The translations under genes were made by a program, and so were the position numbers. The notes under the pieces are model-generated. The model made no database searches. It saw nothing but the letters and a program-made list of their open reading frames with translations, and was not told the DNA's origin. From the NCBI GenBank assembly GCA_023212645.1, contig JALBYC010000005.1, positions 248,001 through 312,000 on the forward strand: DNA of 64,000 nt. Reading direction: 5' to 3'. The DNA comes from Farysia itapuensis (taxonomy: Eukaryota; Basidiomycota; Ustilaginomycetes; Ustilaginales; Ustilaginaceae). Positions 40,401-48,891 of this stretch are shown one piece after another. Position 1 is the first letter of the stretch; each line of letters starts with the position of its first letter.

Positions 40401-43400
40401 AGCAACACTTCAAGTTCACCACGGCTCACAACAAGCTGATTGCGTCCATGTCCAAGCTGATGGTGGATCCGAGCCGGCCGGAGAAATCCAAAGATCTCCG
40501 CGCTTCGATCAAAGTATGGCCATACTTGTTCAAATTCATTATTCAGAGTCGCGAGAACCAGCGCGGTGATCGCGATGTAGGCGGGGGCGCGGTTCTCGAT
40601 CATCTCGAGAGTGAGTTCAAGCGAGAGCTTGAAGGTCTCTTGCGCAGCATCAATCAACTTATGAGCACGACCAAACCGAGCTCCATCATTGGCACGCAGA
40701 CTTTGGCCCTGCAGCATTTTGCAGGTATTCTGCCCGACATCTCGCGGGTGTTTACCATGGACGAGCTGGTGCGCACTGCCGTCTCCTTCGCCGACAGCGT
40801 TTACATGACCAAAGGCAAGACCGCCATCTGGAAATTGTTGCACATTCTGCAGCTGACCCAAGGCATGCTCTTTGATGACCACACTGCTAGGTCTCAGATG
40901 ATTCCAAGCGTAGTTCGCTGGATACGCCCGCACCTCGGATCATACGATGATTCGGGTCATGTTCCTACTGCAGCACATGACACGACACGCGACGCTGCCA
41001 AAATCATGTGGTTCGAAGCTGCTCGTCTTGCCGTGACTGTCTCATCGGTCATTCTGGACCGATTGCAGCTCAGTCTTGCTGCCAGCGACAGTGCTACCTC
41101 CACTGAGGCACGTCAGGAGCAAGACAATGTTGACTACCTGCTCAGCATGATGCCCAAGCTTCTCGAGACCTATCGAGAATTCTCTAGTCCGGCCATGGTC
41201 CGTACGCTGGAGAGACATCGTGCACCTTGTACAACTGCCTCAACCGTGCCCGTCATCTTTCCGTCTAGCTATCCGTTCCCACTTATTGCCAAGAAGCCTC
41301 ACGGCGTCCCATCAGCGATGCTCGGTCCATCATCCCGAAGGGCTAAGCGCACCAACCAGAGCGACTACCTCAACTGTGGTCTGGGAGAGATTAGTGCCGT
41401 CATCATGGTCTTGCTCGTTCTCAGCCCTCGACAGCATCTCGCAAGCTTTTTGGACGAGGAGCATGACCTGGGCGGACACGAACAGTCCGGCCGCTTCCTA
41501 TCAAATTTTTTCGAGGTAGCTACCTCAGTCCTGTCCAACGAGGCTTTCCCTAGCACCTGGCTGAACATCAACATCTTTGCTCACCAAATGCTGCTTAAAT
41601 TGGCTGAGCCAATGTCGTCGATGCTGATCCGGCACTTCATTCCATCGGCTGATCAGAGCCACGCGTTCGACACGGCGTTGTGGAGATCGGGATTGACGAT
41701 GTTGTTGACACTCCTGTCAAGCGAGCAGCTTGTCATTGAGCAATTCAAGCCACAGCGACGGAGAGCGGTATGGCGTTTGGCCGGTGACATCCGAGGCGAA
41801 GGTGCTCAGATCTTCGCCAAGCTGTGGACGTCCATCGGCTGGCCCGAAAAGGCAGTCGAACAAGCCAAGGACAAGGTCGACATTGAGCAGATGAACACCG
41901 GTGGGTTCCAGGTGCAGTTTGTGCCGTCCTTGGTCGAGCCTGTCCTGGAACTGTGCCTGTCTCATCACGATGAATTGCGCACATGCGCAGTACGCGTACT
42001 GGCTACCATGATCACGTCCGAGTGGCATCTCAATGGGGACTTTACCGTGATTGAAGCCGAGATTATCGACAAGCTTGACATCTTGTTCATGACTCATACC
42101 AAGGGTGACGAGATCTCACGTGCTTTCTTCATTGGGCAGCTGCGGCTACTCTTTGACAACCCGGGTGTCGATCCTGGGCTGCGCGAGCAGGTACACTCTT
42201 GTCTCGTGTCGGTCAATCGATTCTTGGACTTGCTTCTCAGCGTGAGGAGCTTGCCTGTCGAGGAGGGCTACGAAGACGACAGAGTCGCTGGAACGCTCAA
42301 ACTGCTCGGCTTCTTACGACAGGCAAATCGAGTCACGGCTTTCTCCTCCCACGTCTTGCGCCTGGCGAATCTGCACTTAGAGAATCTCAACTATGTAGAG
42401 GCGGCGCTTACGCTCAAACTACACGCAGATCTGCATTCGTGGGACATGGACAGCCTAGTCGATCCCCTCCCAGATCTGGACTTGCCGCGTCAATCGCATT
42501 TTGCACGCAAAGAGACTCTGTACATGCTGATCCTCGACTATTTGGGCAAGGGTCGGGCGTGGGAAATCTCCGTTGACGTGTGTCGCGAGCTCGCGCAACA
42601 GTACGAGTTCCGTTCGGTCAACTACGCCCGTTTGGCAGAAGTGCTGAGCCACCAGGCTAATCTGTACCAAAAGATTGCTTCGGAGGAGCGTGCCTTCCCA
42701 TCCTACTTCCGCGTTGCCTACTACGGTCAGGACTGGCCGACATCAATGCAGAACAAGATGTTTGTCTACCGCGGACTGGAACACGAGAAGTTTGCGGCTT
42801 TCTGCGATCGCTTGCATGCCAAGCATCCTAAGGCAATGCTGATCAAGAGCTCAGCCAGTCCCGGCGACGACGTTCGTCGCGCAGAGGGCCAATTCTTGCA
42901 AATCACTGCCATTCAGCCCGAGCCGGATCGCGCCAAAGATGTGTTTACAAACCCAGAAGTGCCGCCAACCGTGCGCGCTTACTACGAGCACAATGCAACG
43001 GATCTCTTCTTCTTCACCCGGCCTTTTACCAAGAATGATGGCGAGACGGTAGAGACGCAGGACAAGGTGACGGAGCAGTGGGTGGAAAAGACGTATCTGC
43101 GATGCGAGGACGCCTTCCCCACGGTCCTTCGACGGAGCGAGGTGGCTGAGATCTACGTCGTCGAGATCAGTCCATTGGAAAACGCGCTCAGCGATGTGCA
43201 AGCCAAGACGGAAGAGCTGGCAACATTGGAGAAAAAGTACACTTCGCTAGGCAAAATTGCGTCCGGCAAGATCAATACGAATCGATTGTCCATGGCGCTC
43301 AACAGCGCTGTCGATGCGCCTGCCAACACTGGCATTCCCATGTACCGAACGGCCTTTTTCTCGCCCGGATTTGCAGCTGCCAATCACAGCACGGACAAGG

Positions 43401-44179
43401 AGGTACAGGTCCAAAAGCTGCGCGAGGCTATCGACTTGCAAGCACTGACTGTGTTCCGATGCATTCGATTGCATGCGCAGCTGTGTCCCGCCGAGATGAA
43501 GTCGTTCCACGAGACATTGGAGCGGTTTTTCGTGCAGAACTTCTCTGACGAGATTCAGCGGCAGGACATGGATCTGCGATTGATGGGCGCCAGTCCTCTG
43601 ACCAGTACTGTAGATGAGGACAAGGAGAGGCAAGCATCGCCCGAGCGTACGCTATCGAAAGGTTTCACTTCAGGCATGGGCGCAATGAAGCGCGCCAACC
43701 TCAATGAACAGCGTCAAGCGGGTACTCGTGAAGATCTGCAGGAGTACGAGACAATGGGCAGCTCCATCAAGTCGCCGCTTCAGAGGCATATTGCCTACCT
43801 GACTCGACAAGCTGAAGCGCCAAAGCCTAGGCAGCCATCGGGGCCAATCTTGGCGTCCGATACTGCTTCGATGCTAACAACTACTGCGCAGGACGACGCA
43901 GCGTCAAGCTCGCTTCCGCCCATCACAGAAGACATGCTGGGAGGTATCGCGAGTATGCCGAGTGAAGCGCCTCGTGTCTCGACTGTGACTCAAGACAGCT
44001 ATGTTGGTAAGAACAGCATAAATGGATCTTCGACACACGAGCGCTTCCCGTCCCGTGGCAGTGGTTTCACCACCGGGTCCCCAATTAGTCCCAGCATCAC
44101 AAACAACGGTACCGGTACCGGAAACAGCGGCAAGAACAGGTTCAGCAAGCTGATGAGCGGTGTTAGCCGGCGCAAGTGA
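37469..44179 (+). CDS. DCK1: Dock-family Rho/Rac guanine-nucleotide exchange factor
   Basis: 2236 residues in one exon from the ATG at 37469; upstream in-frame residues look like leader. An SH3-like N-terminus spans about residues 12-137 (ELGDEVYVFEQLGHSDVSWF then VGVFPSTHVHVRE). The DHR-1/C2 domain is near 635-775 (DVVFPGDRRNEAYLKLWSGE, then DCHLFFSFRYRSS). DHR-2, the exchange domain, is near 1600-2030 (YFRVAYYGQDWP, HEKFAAFCDRL, then AEIYVVEISPLENALSDVQ). The C-terminal 200 residues are disordered and basic. Dock proteins act with Elmo partners (Lmo1 in yeast) to activate Rac/Rho GTPases and control polarity, actin or mitophagy and cell-wall signalling. The SH3-DHR1-DHR2 plan corresponds to Dock-A/B proteins. 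Confidence 0.92.
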   Translation: MAAVDSVYRRWEPLDKIHYGLVTHPFSPETDPLETGSVPLDSLSPAVLQNLQESLIALELGDEVYVFEQLGHSDVSWFRGYVVSTIRLPATATSASSLSDYSAFPGPGAGSSAGPSMEEPQVYVGVFPSTHVHVREQLDDAEMRLAEVYENAKELGIVGATAPLQRQASKPPMETLPEEDETSSQQNSPNTAAATSGLGAEIGVNGHVVQRPPPPLPSLKCGDETHTGAQEPLVDEIACALREWSTLMYVYLGRRDYALFHVVKEHIEVLHMARKQLLAQTLSAEEVAKLRRECVARLVKANVAQGLDVIVRHSNRGGLVDFNIDPRDTNPDNWVSGVRLFALQAALAYVDQQSDTVTPTAPGGMDLAASNAFDITSPTTSSAGVLAGISNNYARRSTLLGRRTSNSKPIQGRIASAQSASGLLDAAPSSAAVKYFHVLLELRAFVATPCNAGETAELYFSLYNRAESRFLTEEFCVVLNHRGVPVSKSQSKHGKTRALFTELSSADMQDLNVVCRIVRNGGMRVGEIKATPLGAAGQDSNMIDAVDNFSDPSMADTPAFRASRMTGDRSFRRPFGCAVLELGQHHRFQTDVASSSTLREHAMPIFVPVNEAAFSTIHQDIVASRTREFEKSPRADMVAVNVKVFHGETASVVRDNPSLLQDAPITARLGFPDVVFPGDRRNEAYLKLWSGEFFPSGNKIAGNSLKNIQVSAEVRTRDGRVVADVISRGVGEALVTQFDSLVYYHQNAPTWGELIKLQLPHDIMEDCHLFFSFRYRSSKEERTPLTNGASAANVATASRPFAYGYLPLFESNRAFIPDGSHTLLLWKTSRPPSQIGPDLYFNLPPVTPVGQDPSDIVPSSLASVVQPLRDILTLRTFLVSTKYTQNDILLKLLNWETALSNDFDGLRNVLTKFTFVGEVEIVKFLRDIFDALFGISASVRNSQGELDDLIFDGLVTVLGIVQDRRFNNFRATLDIYVEQHFKFTTAHNKLIASMSKLMVDPSRPEKSKDLRASIKVWPYLFKFIIQSRENQRGDRDVGGGAVLDHLESEFKRELEGLLRSINQLMSTTKPSSIIGTQTLALQHFAGILPDISRVFTMDELVRTAVSFADSVYMTKGKTAIWKLLHILQLTQGMLFDDHTARSQMIPSVVRWIRPHLGSYDDSGHVPTAAHDTTRDAAKIMWFEAARLAVTVSSVILDRLQLSLAASDSATSTEARQEQDNVDYLLSMMPKLLETYREFSSPAMVRTLERHRAPCTTASTVPVIFPSSYPFPLIAKKPHGVPSAMLGPSSRRAKRTNQSDYLNCGLGEISAVIMVLLVLSPRQHLASFLDEEHDLGGHEQSGRFLSNFFEVATSVLSNEAFPSTWLNINIFAHQMLLKLAEPMSSMLIRHFIPSADQSHAFDTALWRSGLTMLLTLLSSEQLVIEQFKPQRRRAVWRLAGDIRGEGAQIFAKLWTSIGWPEKAVEQAKDKVDIEQMNTGGFQVQFVPSLVEPVLELCLSHHDELRTCAVRVLATMITSEWHLNGDFTVIEAEIIDKLDILFMTHTKGDEISRAFFIGQLRLLFDNPGVDPGLREQVHSCLVSVNRFLDLLLSVRSLPVEEGYEDDRVAGTLKLLGFLRQANRVTAFSSHVLRLANLHLENLNYVEAALTLKLHADLHSWDMDSLVDPLPDLDLPRQSHFARKETLYMLILDYLGKGRAWEISVDVCRELAQQYEFRSVNYARLAEVLSHQANLYQKIASEERAFPSYFRVAYYGQDWPTSMQNKMFVYRGLEHEKFAAFCDRLHAKHPKAMLIKSSASPGDDVRRAEGQFLQITAIQPEPDRAKDVFTNPEVPPTVRAYYEHNATDLFFFTRPFTKNDGETVETQDKVTEQWVEKTYLRCEDAFPTVLRRSEVAEIYVVEISPLENALSDVQAKTEELATLEKKYTSLGKIASGKINTNRLSMALNSAVDAPANTGIPMYRTAFFSPGFAAANHSTDKEVQVQKLREAIDLQALTVFRCIRLHAQLCPAEMKSFHETLERFFVQNFSDEIQRQDMDLRLMGASPLTSTVDEDKERQASPERTLSKGFTSGMGAMKRANLNEQRQAGTREDLQEYETMGSSIKSPLQRHIAYLTRQAEAPKPRQPSGPILASDTASMLTTTAQDDAASSSLPPITEDMLGGIASMPSEAPRVSTVTQDSYVGKNSINGSSTHERFPSRGSGFTTGSPISPSITNNGTGTGNSGKNRFSKLMSGVSRRK

Positions 44180-45267
44180 GCGCAGCCATGCTTTGCACCG
44201 AGCGCGACCGATCGATCGGTTGCCACGCCTCGAAATGATCAGACTCAGATTGCCGCGCGCCTCCCGCCATTCCAATTTTTTTTCCCCAAGCCACAAAATG
44301 AAGAACCAATATGACCGAGCGGGCGTTGGAATTGCGCGAGAGAGTACCGTGAAATGAGGGCCTGTGGGGCCGAGCTGGTTGAGTGCAAGGAATTAGGCTC
44401 GCATTTGGAGCGTCATGTGCCGTAGCTTTGGCTCAAGACGTGTGTATGCGGGGAAGCTTGAGATCTATTAATGCGTAGACGTAGATAGTCGCATTCATGC
44501 TGATACGAAATCATGGCGGCGTGCGCAGACGAGGGTCTAGCCCATGAGCGCCTGTTGAGACATTAAGCGCAACCATCGCTTCTTCCGACCAGCCGAGGGC
44601 GATGAAGAGGCACACTTTATCCGGAGCGAAATTTTGACGGTGGGCAGGATAGCGCTCGTCGGAGGGCGTCCGACCACGCATTACATCGATCCAAAGCGTC
44701 GCGTAAAGATGGGCGCTTGACGCAGACCAGGGTTTTGGTGAACTGGCAAGCAAGGGAAGCGGGCAAAGGGCCAAGAACGATGGAATCTATTAATGCAGCA
44801 CGTCACTTACGCACGCGAGAGATTGTGAATGCAAGGGACTGCAAGTCTGCAAGTCTGCAAGTCTGCAAAGGCCCTGAAAATTGGGATGTGCGTCAAACGG
44901 CGTCAAAGGAAAGAAGAAGTTGAAATGTCAGAGCTGCACCAACATGCACAATGCTGCAGGCAACCAGACTAAAAAGTTAACCCTCAGTGCCTCACACAAC
45001 GTTTTTCCTTTGCACCGGCCGGGCTTGCAGCTTCGCGATCCTCTGCCCCGGCACGACTCTCGCCATACATTCCTGCCACATTCCTGCTCCAACTCGGCTT
45101 GCAGGCGCGGATTGAGTCGAGTGACCGTGCCGCCTCCTCCTCCTTTCTCCTTCTTTGTCCACATTCCTCTCCCTTTCGTTAGCTCGTGAGGGACCAAAGC
45201 AAAGGCATATCAAGGTCGGCACACATCAGCAGATGACTGCCGCCTTTACCTCTTCCTCGTCTGCAGC
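44180..45267. other. Long intergenic region between the Dock gene and the Ser-rich gene
   Basis: 1088 bp, the longest complete spacer in the window. It contains the Dock 3' UTR and the promoter and leader of the next gene. The only structure I see is the 8-bp repeat at 44841-44868 and a pyrimidine-rich leader (about 45130-45265). Small frames such as 44511-44774 (minus) show no recognisable content, and no tRNA pattern was found. Confidence 0.5.
44841..44868 (+). repeat. 8-bp tandem repeat (GCAAGTCT, 3.5 copies)
   Basis: Three exact copies of GCAAGTCT followed by GCAA, located about 400 bp upstream of the Ser-rich gene. A short perfect repeat like this may vary in copy number among strains. 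Confidence 0.9.
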
Positions 45268-45322
45268 ATGGTCTCATCTTCAAAAGCATTCAAGTCAACT
45301 TCGTCCCGACAGGGCAGCGTAG
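45233..45322 (+). other. Possible upstream ORF overlapping the start of the Ser-rich gene
   Basis: An ATG at 45233 opens a 29-codon frame in another phase; it passes over the main ATG at 45268 and stops at 45320-45322. Its start context is weak, while the main ATG has A at -3 and G at +4. It could lower translation of the main frame if the transcript includes it; no coding conservation can be judged. Confidence 0.3.
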
Positions 45323-47226
45323 AGGACAGTGATACGGCTCAGAGCGCCTCTGGCTCCAGCAAAAGAAGTCGCAAACGACTCGCTGTCAATGGCGCAGACG
45401 ATCATGTGACTACTAGGAGCAGCGATGGAGGTGATCTAGCTAGCGCAAGCGCCTCTGTCACACCTCACGAGGACGAGCTTGAAAGCAGGACGAGCGGGTC
45501 TCGCCCTCTTGCATTCGAGTCCCCCAACGAGGCTAGGCACCGCATCATGTCCGTCTTTCACCGGCAACCGGCCACGGCAAGCTCAGCACGACGCATCGCA
45601 GCCCACGCGCCTGCACGCGGAGATCAAGTAACCCCCTCACCGTCTGTCGATAACCCTACCCCAACCAGCCCACTTGATCAGCAAGTCATTCGTCACAATC
45701 CCAATCCCACTTTGCAACTACCGCAGTCATCCTTTTCTTCTTCGTCATACCTTCCTAACGCTTCGTCATCTCGTGCTACTCGCAGCAACACAACTGTCAC
45801 CGTCCCATCAGAGACTCGACCATCTTCTTCCCACAATGCTCCTTCTACTAGCAGTGGCATGACCAGATCTCTCTCCAATCTTACCAACCTCAGTGTCAAT
45901 ACGCAAAACAGCAACATGTCTCCGCCTCGACCCACACGATCCCTCCCTCGACGCAATGCATCTGCCCGCACCCTCAATCGCCCCGTGCTCTCTAGCAACA
46001 ATGCACCATCATCCTCATCCTCATCCACATCGCAGGTTCTTCGAGCCCGGTCAGCTTCCAATTCCACCATCCTTTCCACCACCAGCTCCAACGCCAATAT
46101 ACTCGCTTCTGGCCAGTCGCACAACCGCCAGAATGCGCCGACCGGATGCGGGCCCTTTTCCGGCGCCTTTGAGCCCAACTCGAATCCGCCGTCTGGCATG
46201 TCAACGCCACGTACCCCGCTAGCCGAAATCCCACTCTGGTTGGCCGATATGCGTAGTGAAAGTCGTCGTAGCAGCTCGAGCTCCATGAGTTTCATGGACC
46301 GAGACGACTGGCTGGCTTCCATTCAGCCTTCTACCCGCCACTCCAGAACAGCATCTATGACTTCCACACCACCAAGTCCTGGAGTGACGAGAAACGAATC
46401 TCCCACCATGCCCTTTCGCCGTTCTCAAAGAGCCAGACATCCTCGACAGAGCGATGAAAACGCTCGACTTAGTCCCCGTTCTGACGAGTATGACCTTACG
46501 GTCGACTCGCTAGACCCTTACCCCTCGAGCATGCCGCTCATGCCTTCCGCCTCGTCGCAGGGCCAGGCGTCTAGCCCGGCTATGTCGACCCGCAGCCGTA
46601 CGCTCGGTCGTACATCGTCTGCACGCAGACCACGCCGAATGACCAACTCTCTCAGCGCACCCTTGATCAATTTCCAAGACCCGCAGCCAAATGAATTCGG
46701 CCAAACGAATCTGCTAGGTCTCGGAGTGGAGCTAGCCGTCACCCGCGAGTCACGGTCTGGCAGCCGGAGCAACTCGAGGACTCGCTCGCCGTCCATGACG
46801 ACACGCTCCTTGCGTCGACGCAGTATCATGGTTGATAATCACGATGCTGATGGAGCAAGCTCTGGTCCTCGTCCTCGGTCCCTTGCCCCTTTGCAAATTC
46901 CTTTTGCCGGGCTGGGAGGCGAACTGGCAATGGTTCCGGCCGAGCCCGTCTCGCCCTCGGCTGTCTCGGAGATGACAAGCCTGACTCAGGGTTCCACCGC
47001 CGCTGAAAGCAGTAGCAGCTTTGGTCCGCCCGCCACGCCTTCCAGTTCTTTCTCGACGTTGGACCGCGAACGACTGACCAATGCTGACGGCTTGAACTCA
47101 TACAGCCTGCGTTCCGCTCGCTCACCCGCTGGCACCGAGCTCCACCCGAGCGACAAAGTTGATCTCCAGAACGACGTTCACGCCTTACCCGACAGCAACG
47201 CCAACCTGAGCGAGCCCCACTCATAG
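45268..47226 (+). CDS. Ser-rich low-complexity protein of unknown function
   Basis: A 652-residue single-exon frame. Most is Ser/Thr/Pro/Arg/Asn-rich and likely disordered. Three segments look more constrained: about residues 314-350 (including AEIPLWLADMRSESR and FMDRDDWLASIQPS), about 480-490 (NLLGLGVELAVTRES) and about 540-555 (PFAGLGGELAMVPAE). The last two share an LGxELA core and may be repeats of one short motif. The frame is supported by its length and the start context; I do not recognise the family. The abundance of Arg-x-x-Ser and Ser-Pro sites suggests a phosphorylated regulator (inference). The overlapping long frame on the minus strand (45693-46322) is judged a shadow. Confidence 0.68.
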   Translation: MVSSSKAFKSTSSRQGSVEDSDTAQSASGSSKRSRKRLAVNGADDHVTTRSSDGGDLASASASVTPHEDELESRTSGSRPLAFESPNEARHRIMSVFHRQPATASSARRIAAHAPARGDQVTPSPSVDNPTPTSPLDQQVIRHNPNPTLQLPQSSFSSSSYLPNASSSRATRSNTTVTVPSETRPSSSHNAPSTSSGMTRSLSNLTNLSVNTQNSNMSPPRPTRSLPRRNASARTLNRPVLSSNNAPSSSSSSTSQVLRARSASNSTILSTTSSNANILASGQSHNRQNAPTGCGPFSGAFEPNSNPPSGMSTPRTPLAEIPLWLADMRSESRRSSSSSMSFMDRDDWLASIQPSTRHSRTASMTSTPPSPGVTRNESPTMPFRRSQRARHPRQSDENARLSPRSDEYDLTVDSLDPYPSSMPLMPSASSQGQASSPAMSTRSRTLGRTSSARRPRRMTNSLSAPLINFQDPQPNEFGQTNLLGLGVELAVTRESRSGSRSNSRTRSPSMTTRSLRRRSIMVDNHDADGASSGPRPRSLAPLQIPFAGLGGELAMVPAEPVSPSAVSEMTSLTQGSTAAESSSSFGPPATPSSSFSTLDRERLTNADGLNSYSLRSARSPAGTELHPSDKVDLQNDVHALPDSNANLSEPHS

Positions 47227-47634
47227 TCCTGCCATGCGTTTACCCATCCTGCTCTTTGTTCGTCACCTTCTCGTTGTACTTGTAGCATCTACCCTTGCCC
47301 GTCGCAATCAGCATTACCCGTTCTCTGAGCAATCAGCGCCGACCACCATCTGCGCCAAAGCAGCCCAGCGCCTAGATCGCGCCCGAAAGTGTAAAGTGTA
47401 CAAGTGTGAGTGTGGTAAATTATGATCTGACAGTGCGGTGATCACGCCGCGATTTCGCGATTTCGATTTCGCGACAGCTGCAGCGTGCCCGTCAAACTGG
47501 GATTTTGAAAGAGATGGGAAATTCTCGTCGCTGTTGCGTGGATTTCTTGATCTCCATCTTCTTGCCCTTGATCGCAGCACGAGTCGTGGACCAAAGTTCG
47601 AGAGTCAGTTGGGCTTGCAATTCGTTTTGCAAAC
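47227..47634. other. Intergenic region upstream of CKA1
   Basis: 408 bp between two plus-strand genes. It contains a cluster of GATTTC/GATTTCGC repeats at 47451-47472, about 165 bp before the CKA1 start, which is the only notable structure. No gene or RNA is apparent. Confidence 0.5.
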
Positions 47635-48663
47635 ATGTCAGAGGGCCGGAGCTGCGCGCGGGTGTATGCCGGTGCGAACGAAAAGTATGGACGATCGTGG
47701 TGGGACTACGACAACCTCGTCGTCCACTGGGGTACTCAGGACAACTACGAGATTCTGCGCAAAGTCGGACGTGGCAAGTACTCGGAGGTCTTTGAAGGCG
47801 TCAATGTCGCGCCAGCATCGGGCATCCCGGAAAAGTGCATCATCAAGGTCTTGAAACCGGTCAAAAAGAAGAAGATCAAGCGAGAGATCAAGATCTTGCA
47901 AAACTTGGCTGGTGGGCCCAACGTCGTCGACTTGCTCGACGTGGTGCGTGATCCGCAGTCCAAGACGCCGTCCATCATCACCGAGTACATCAACAACACT
48001 GACTTCAAGACGCTATACCCCAAATTTACCGATTTTGACGTGCGCTTCTACATTTTCGAGCTGCTCAAGGCGCTCGACTTTTGCCATTCTAGAGGGATCA
48101 TGCACCGCGATGTCAAGCCACACAACGTCATGATCGACCACGAGAAGCGCAAGTTGCGACTGATCGACTGGGGACTGGCCGAATTCTACCATCCCTACAC
48201 AGAATACAACGTGCGCGTCGCTTCGCGCTACTTTAAAGGTCCCGAATTGCTGGTTGACTTCCAGGAGTATGACTACTCGCTCGATATGTGGAGCTTGGGC
48301 TGTATGTTTGCAAGCATGATCTTTCGCAAGGAGCCCTTCTTCCATGGACATGACAACTACGACCAGCTGGTCAAGATCTGCAAGGTCCTCGGTACCGACG
48401 AGCTCTACGCCTACCTGGAAAAGTACGACATCGACCTCGACCCGCAATACGACGAGATCCTGGGGCGATACCAGCGCAAGCCATGGAGTCGCTTCATCAC
48501 ATCAGAAAACCAGCGCTACATTTCCAACGACGCGATCGACTTCCTGGACAAGCTGCTGCGCTATGACCACCAAGAGCGGCTCACAGCCAAGGAGGCCCAG
48601 GACCATCCCTACTTTGAGCCCGTCAAAGCGGCAGTTGCGAGGGGCGAGGTCGTTGCCACCTAA
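47635..48663 (+). CDS. CKA1: Casein kinase 2 catalytic alpha subunit
   Basis: A 342-residue protein of the usual CK2-alpha length. The glycine loop is [12 protein letters not shown], the ATP-binding lysine is Lys71 ([13 protein letters not shown]), catalytic Asp is 159 in [12 protein letters not shown], and the metal-binding motif is the CK2-specific DWG (178-180) rather than DFG. The basic cluster [13 protein letters not shown] is the acidic-substrate recognition segment. CK2 is a constitutively active Ser/Thr kinase acting in growth, transcription and clock control as a tetramer with beta subunits encoded elsewhere. The start at 47635 matches the family N-terminus ([12 protein letters not shown]). 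Confidence 0.97.
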   Translation: MSEGRSCARVYAGANEKYGRSWWDYDNLVVHWGTQDNYEILRKVGRGKYSEVFEGVNVAPASGIPEKCIIKVLKPVKKKKIKREIKILQNLAGGPNVVDLLDVVRDPQSKTPSIITEYINNTDFKTLYPKFTDFDVRFYIFELLKALDFCHSRGIMHRDVKPHNVMIDHEKRKLRLIDWGLAEFYHPYTEYNVRVASRYFKGPELLVDFQEYDYSLDMWSLGCMFASMIFRKEPFFHGHDNYDQLVKICKVLGTDELYAYLEKYDIDLDPQYDEILGRYQRKPWSRFITSENQRYISNDAIDFLDKLLRYDHQERLTAKEAQDHPYFEPVKAAVARGEVVAT

Positions 48664-48891
48664 TCTTCGCTCATAATCTAGTCACGCTAAAGGTTCCGTT
48701 TCCGTATATACATTGACACTTGCCATGTGTGTCTCGCCAGAGTGTGCAGCCGTGCCGAAGACGGGTGCGGAAGCTCAAAGGTAGAAATTAGTTGGCCGCA
48801 ATTTTTTGGGAGTGAGAAAGCTCGAACCCGTTTTTGTATGACCGAAACATTGTAAGCTCACGCCACTCTCCCTTCCTACGTCCATCCCGCA

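Noticed and set aside
40133..40933. 266-codon minus-strand frame inside the Dock gene
   Set aside because: Lies fully within a conserved plus-strand coding region and has no recognisable content.
44511..44774. 87-codon minus-strand frame in the 44-45 kb spacer
   Set aside because: Short, without domain or signal features; chance frames of this size are common here.
45240..45267. Splice acceptor directly before the Ser-rich gene's ATG
   Set aside because: There is a good pyrimidine tract and CAG, but no CTAAC branch sequence at the 17-23 nt distance seen in the three supported introns, and no plausible upstream coding exon.
45693..46322. 209-codon minus-strand frame inside the Ser-rich gene
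   Set aside because: Antisense shadow of a Ser-codon-rich gene; its Arg/Glu/Leu-rich translation shows no domain.
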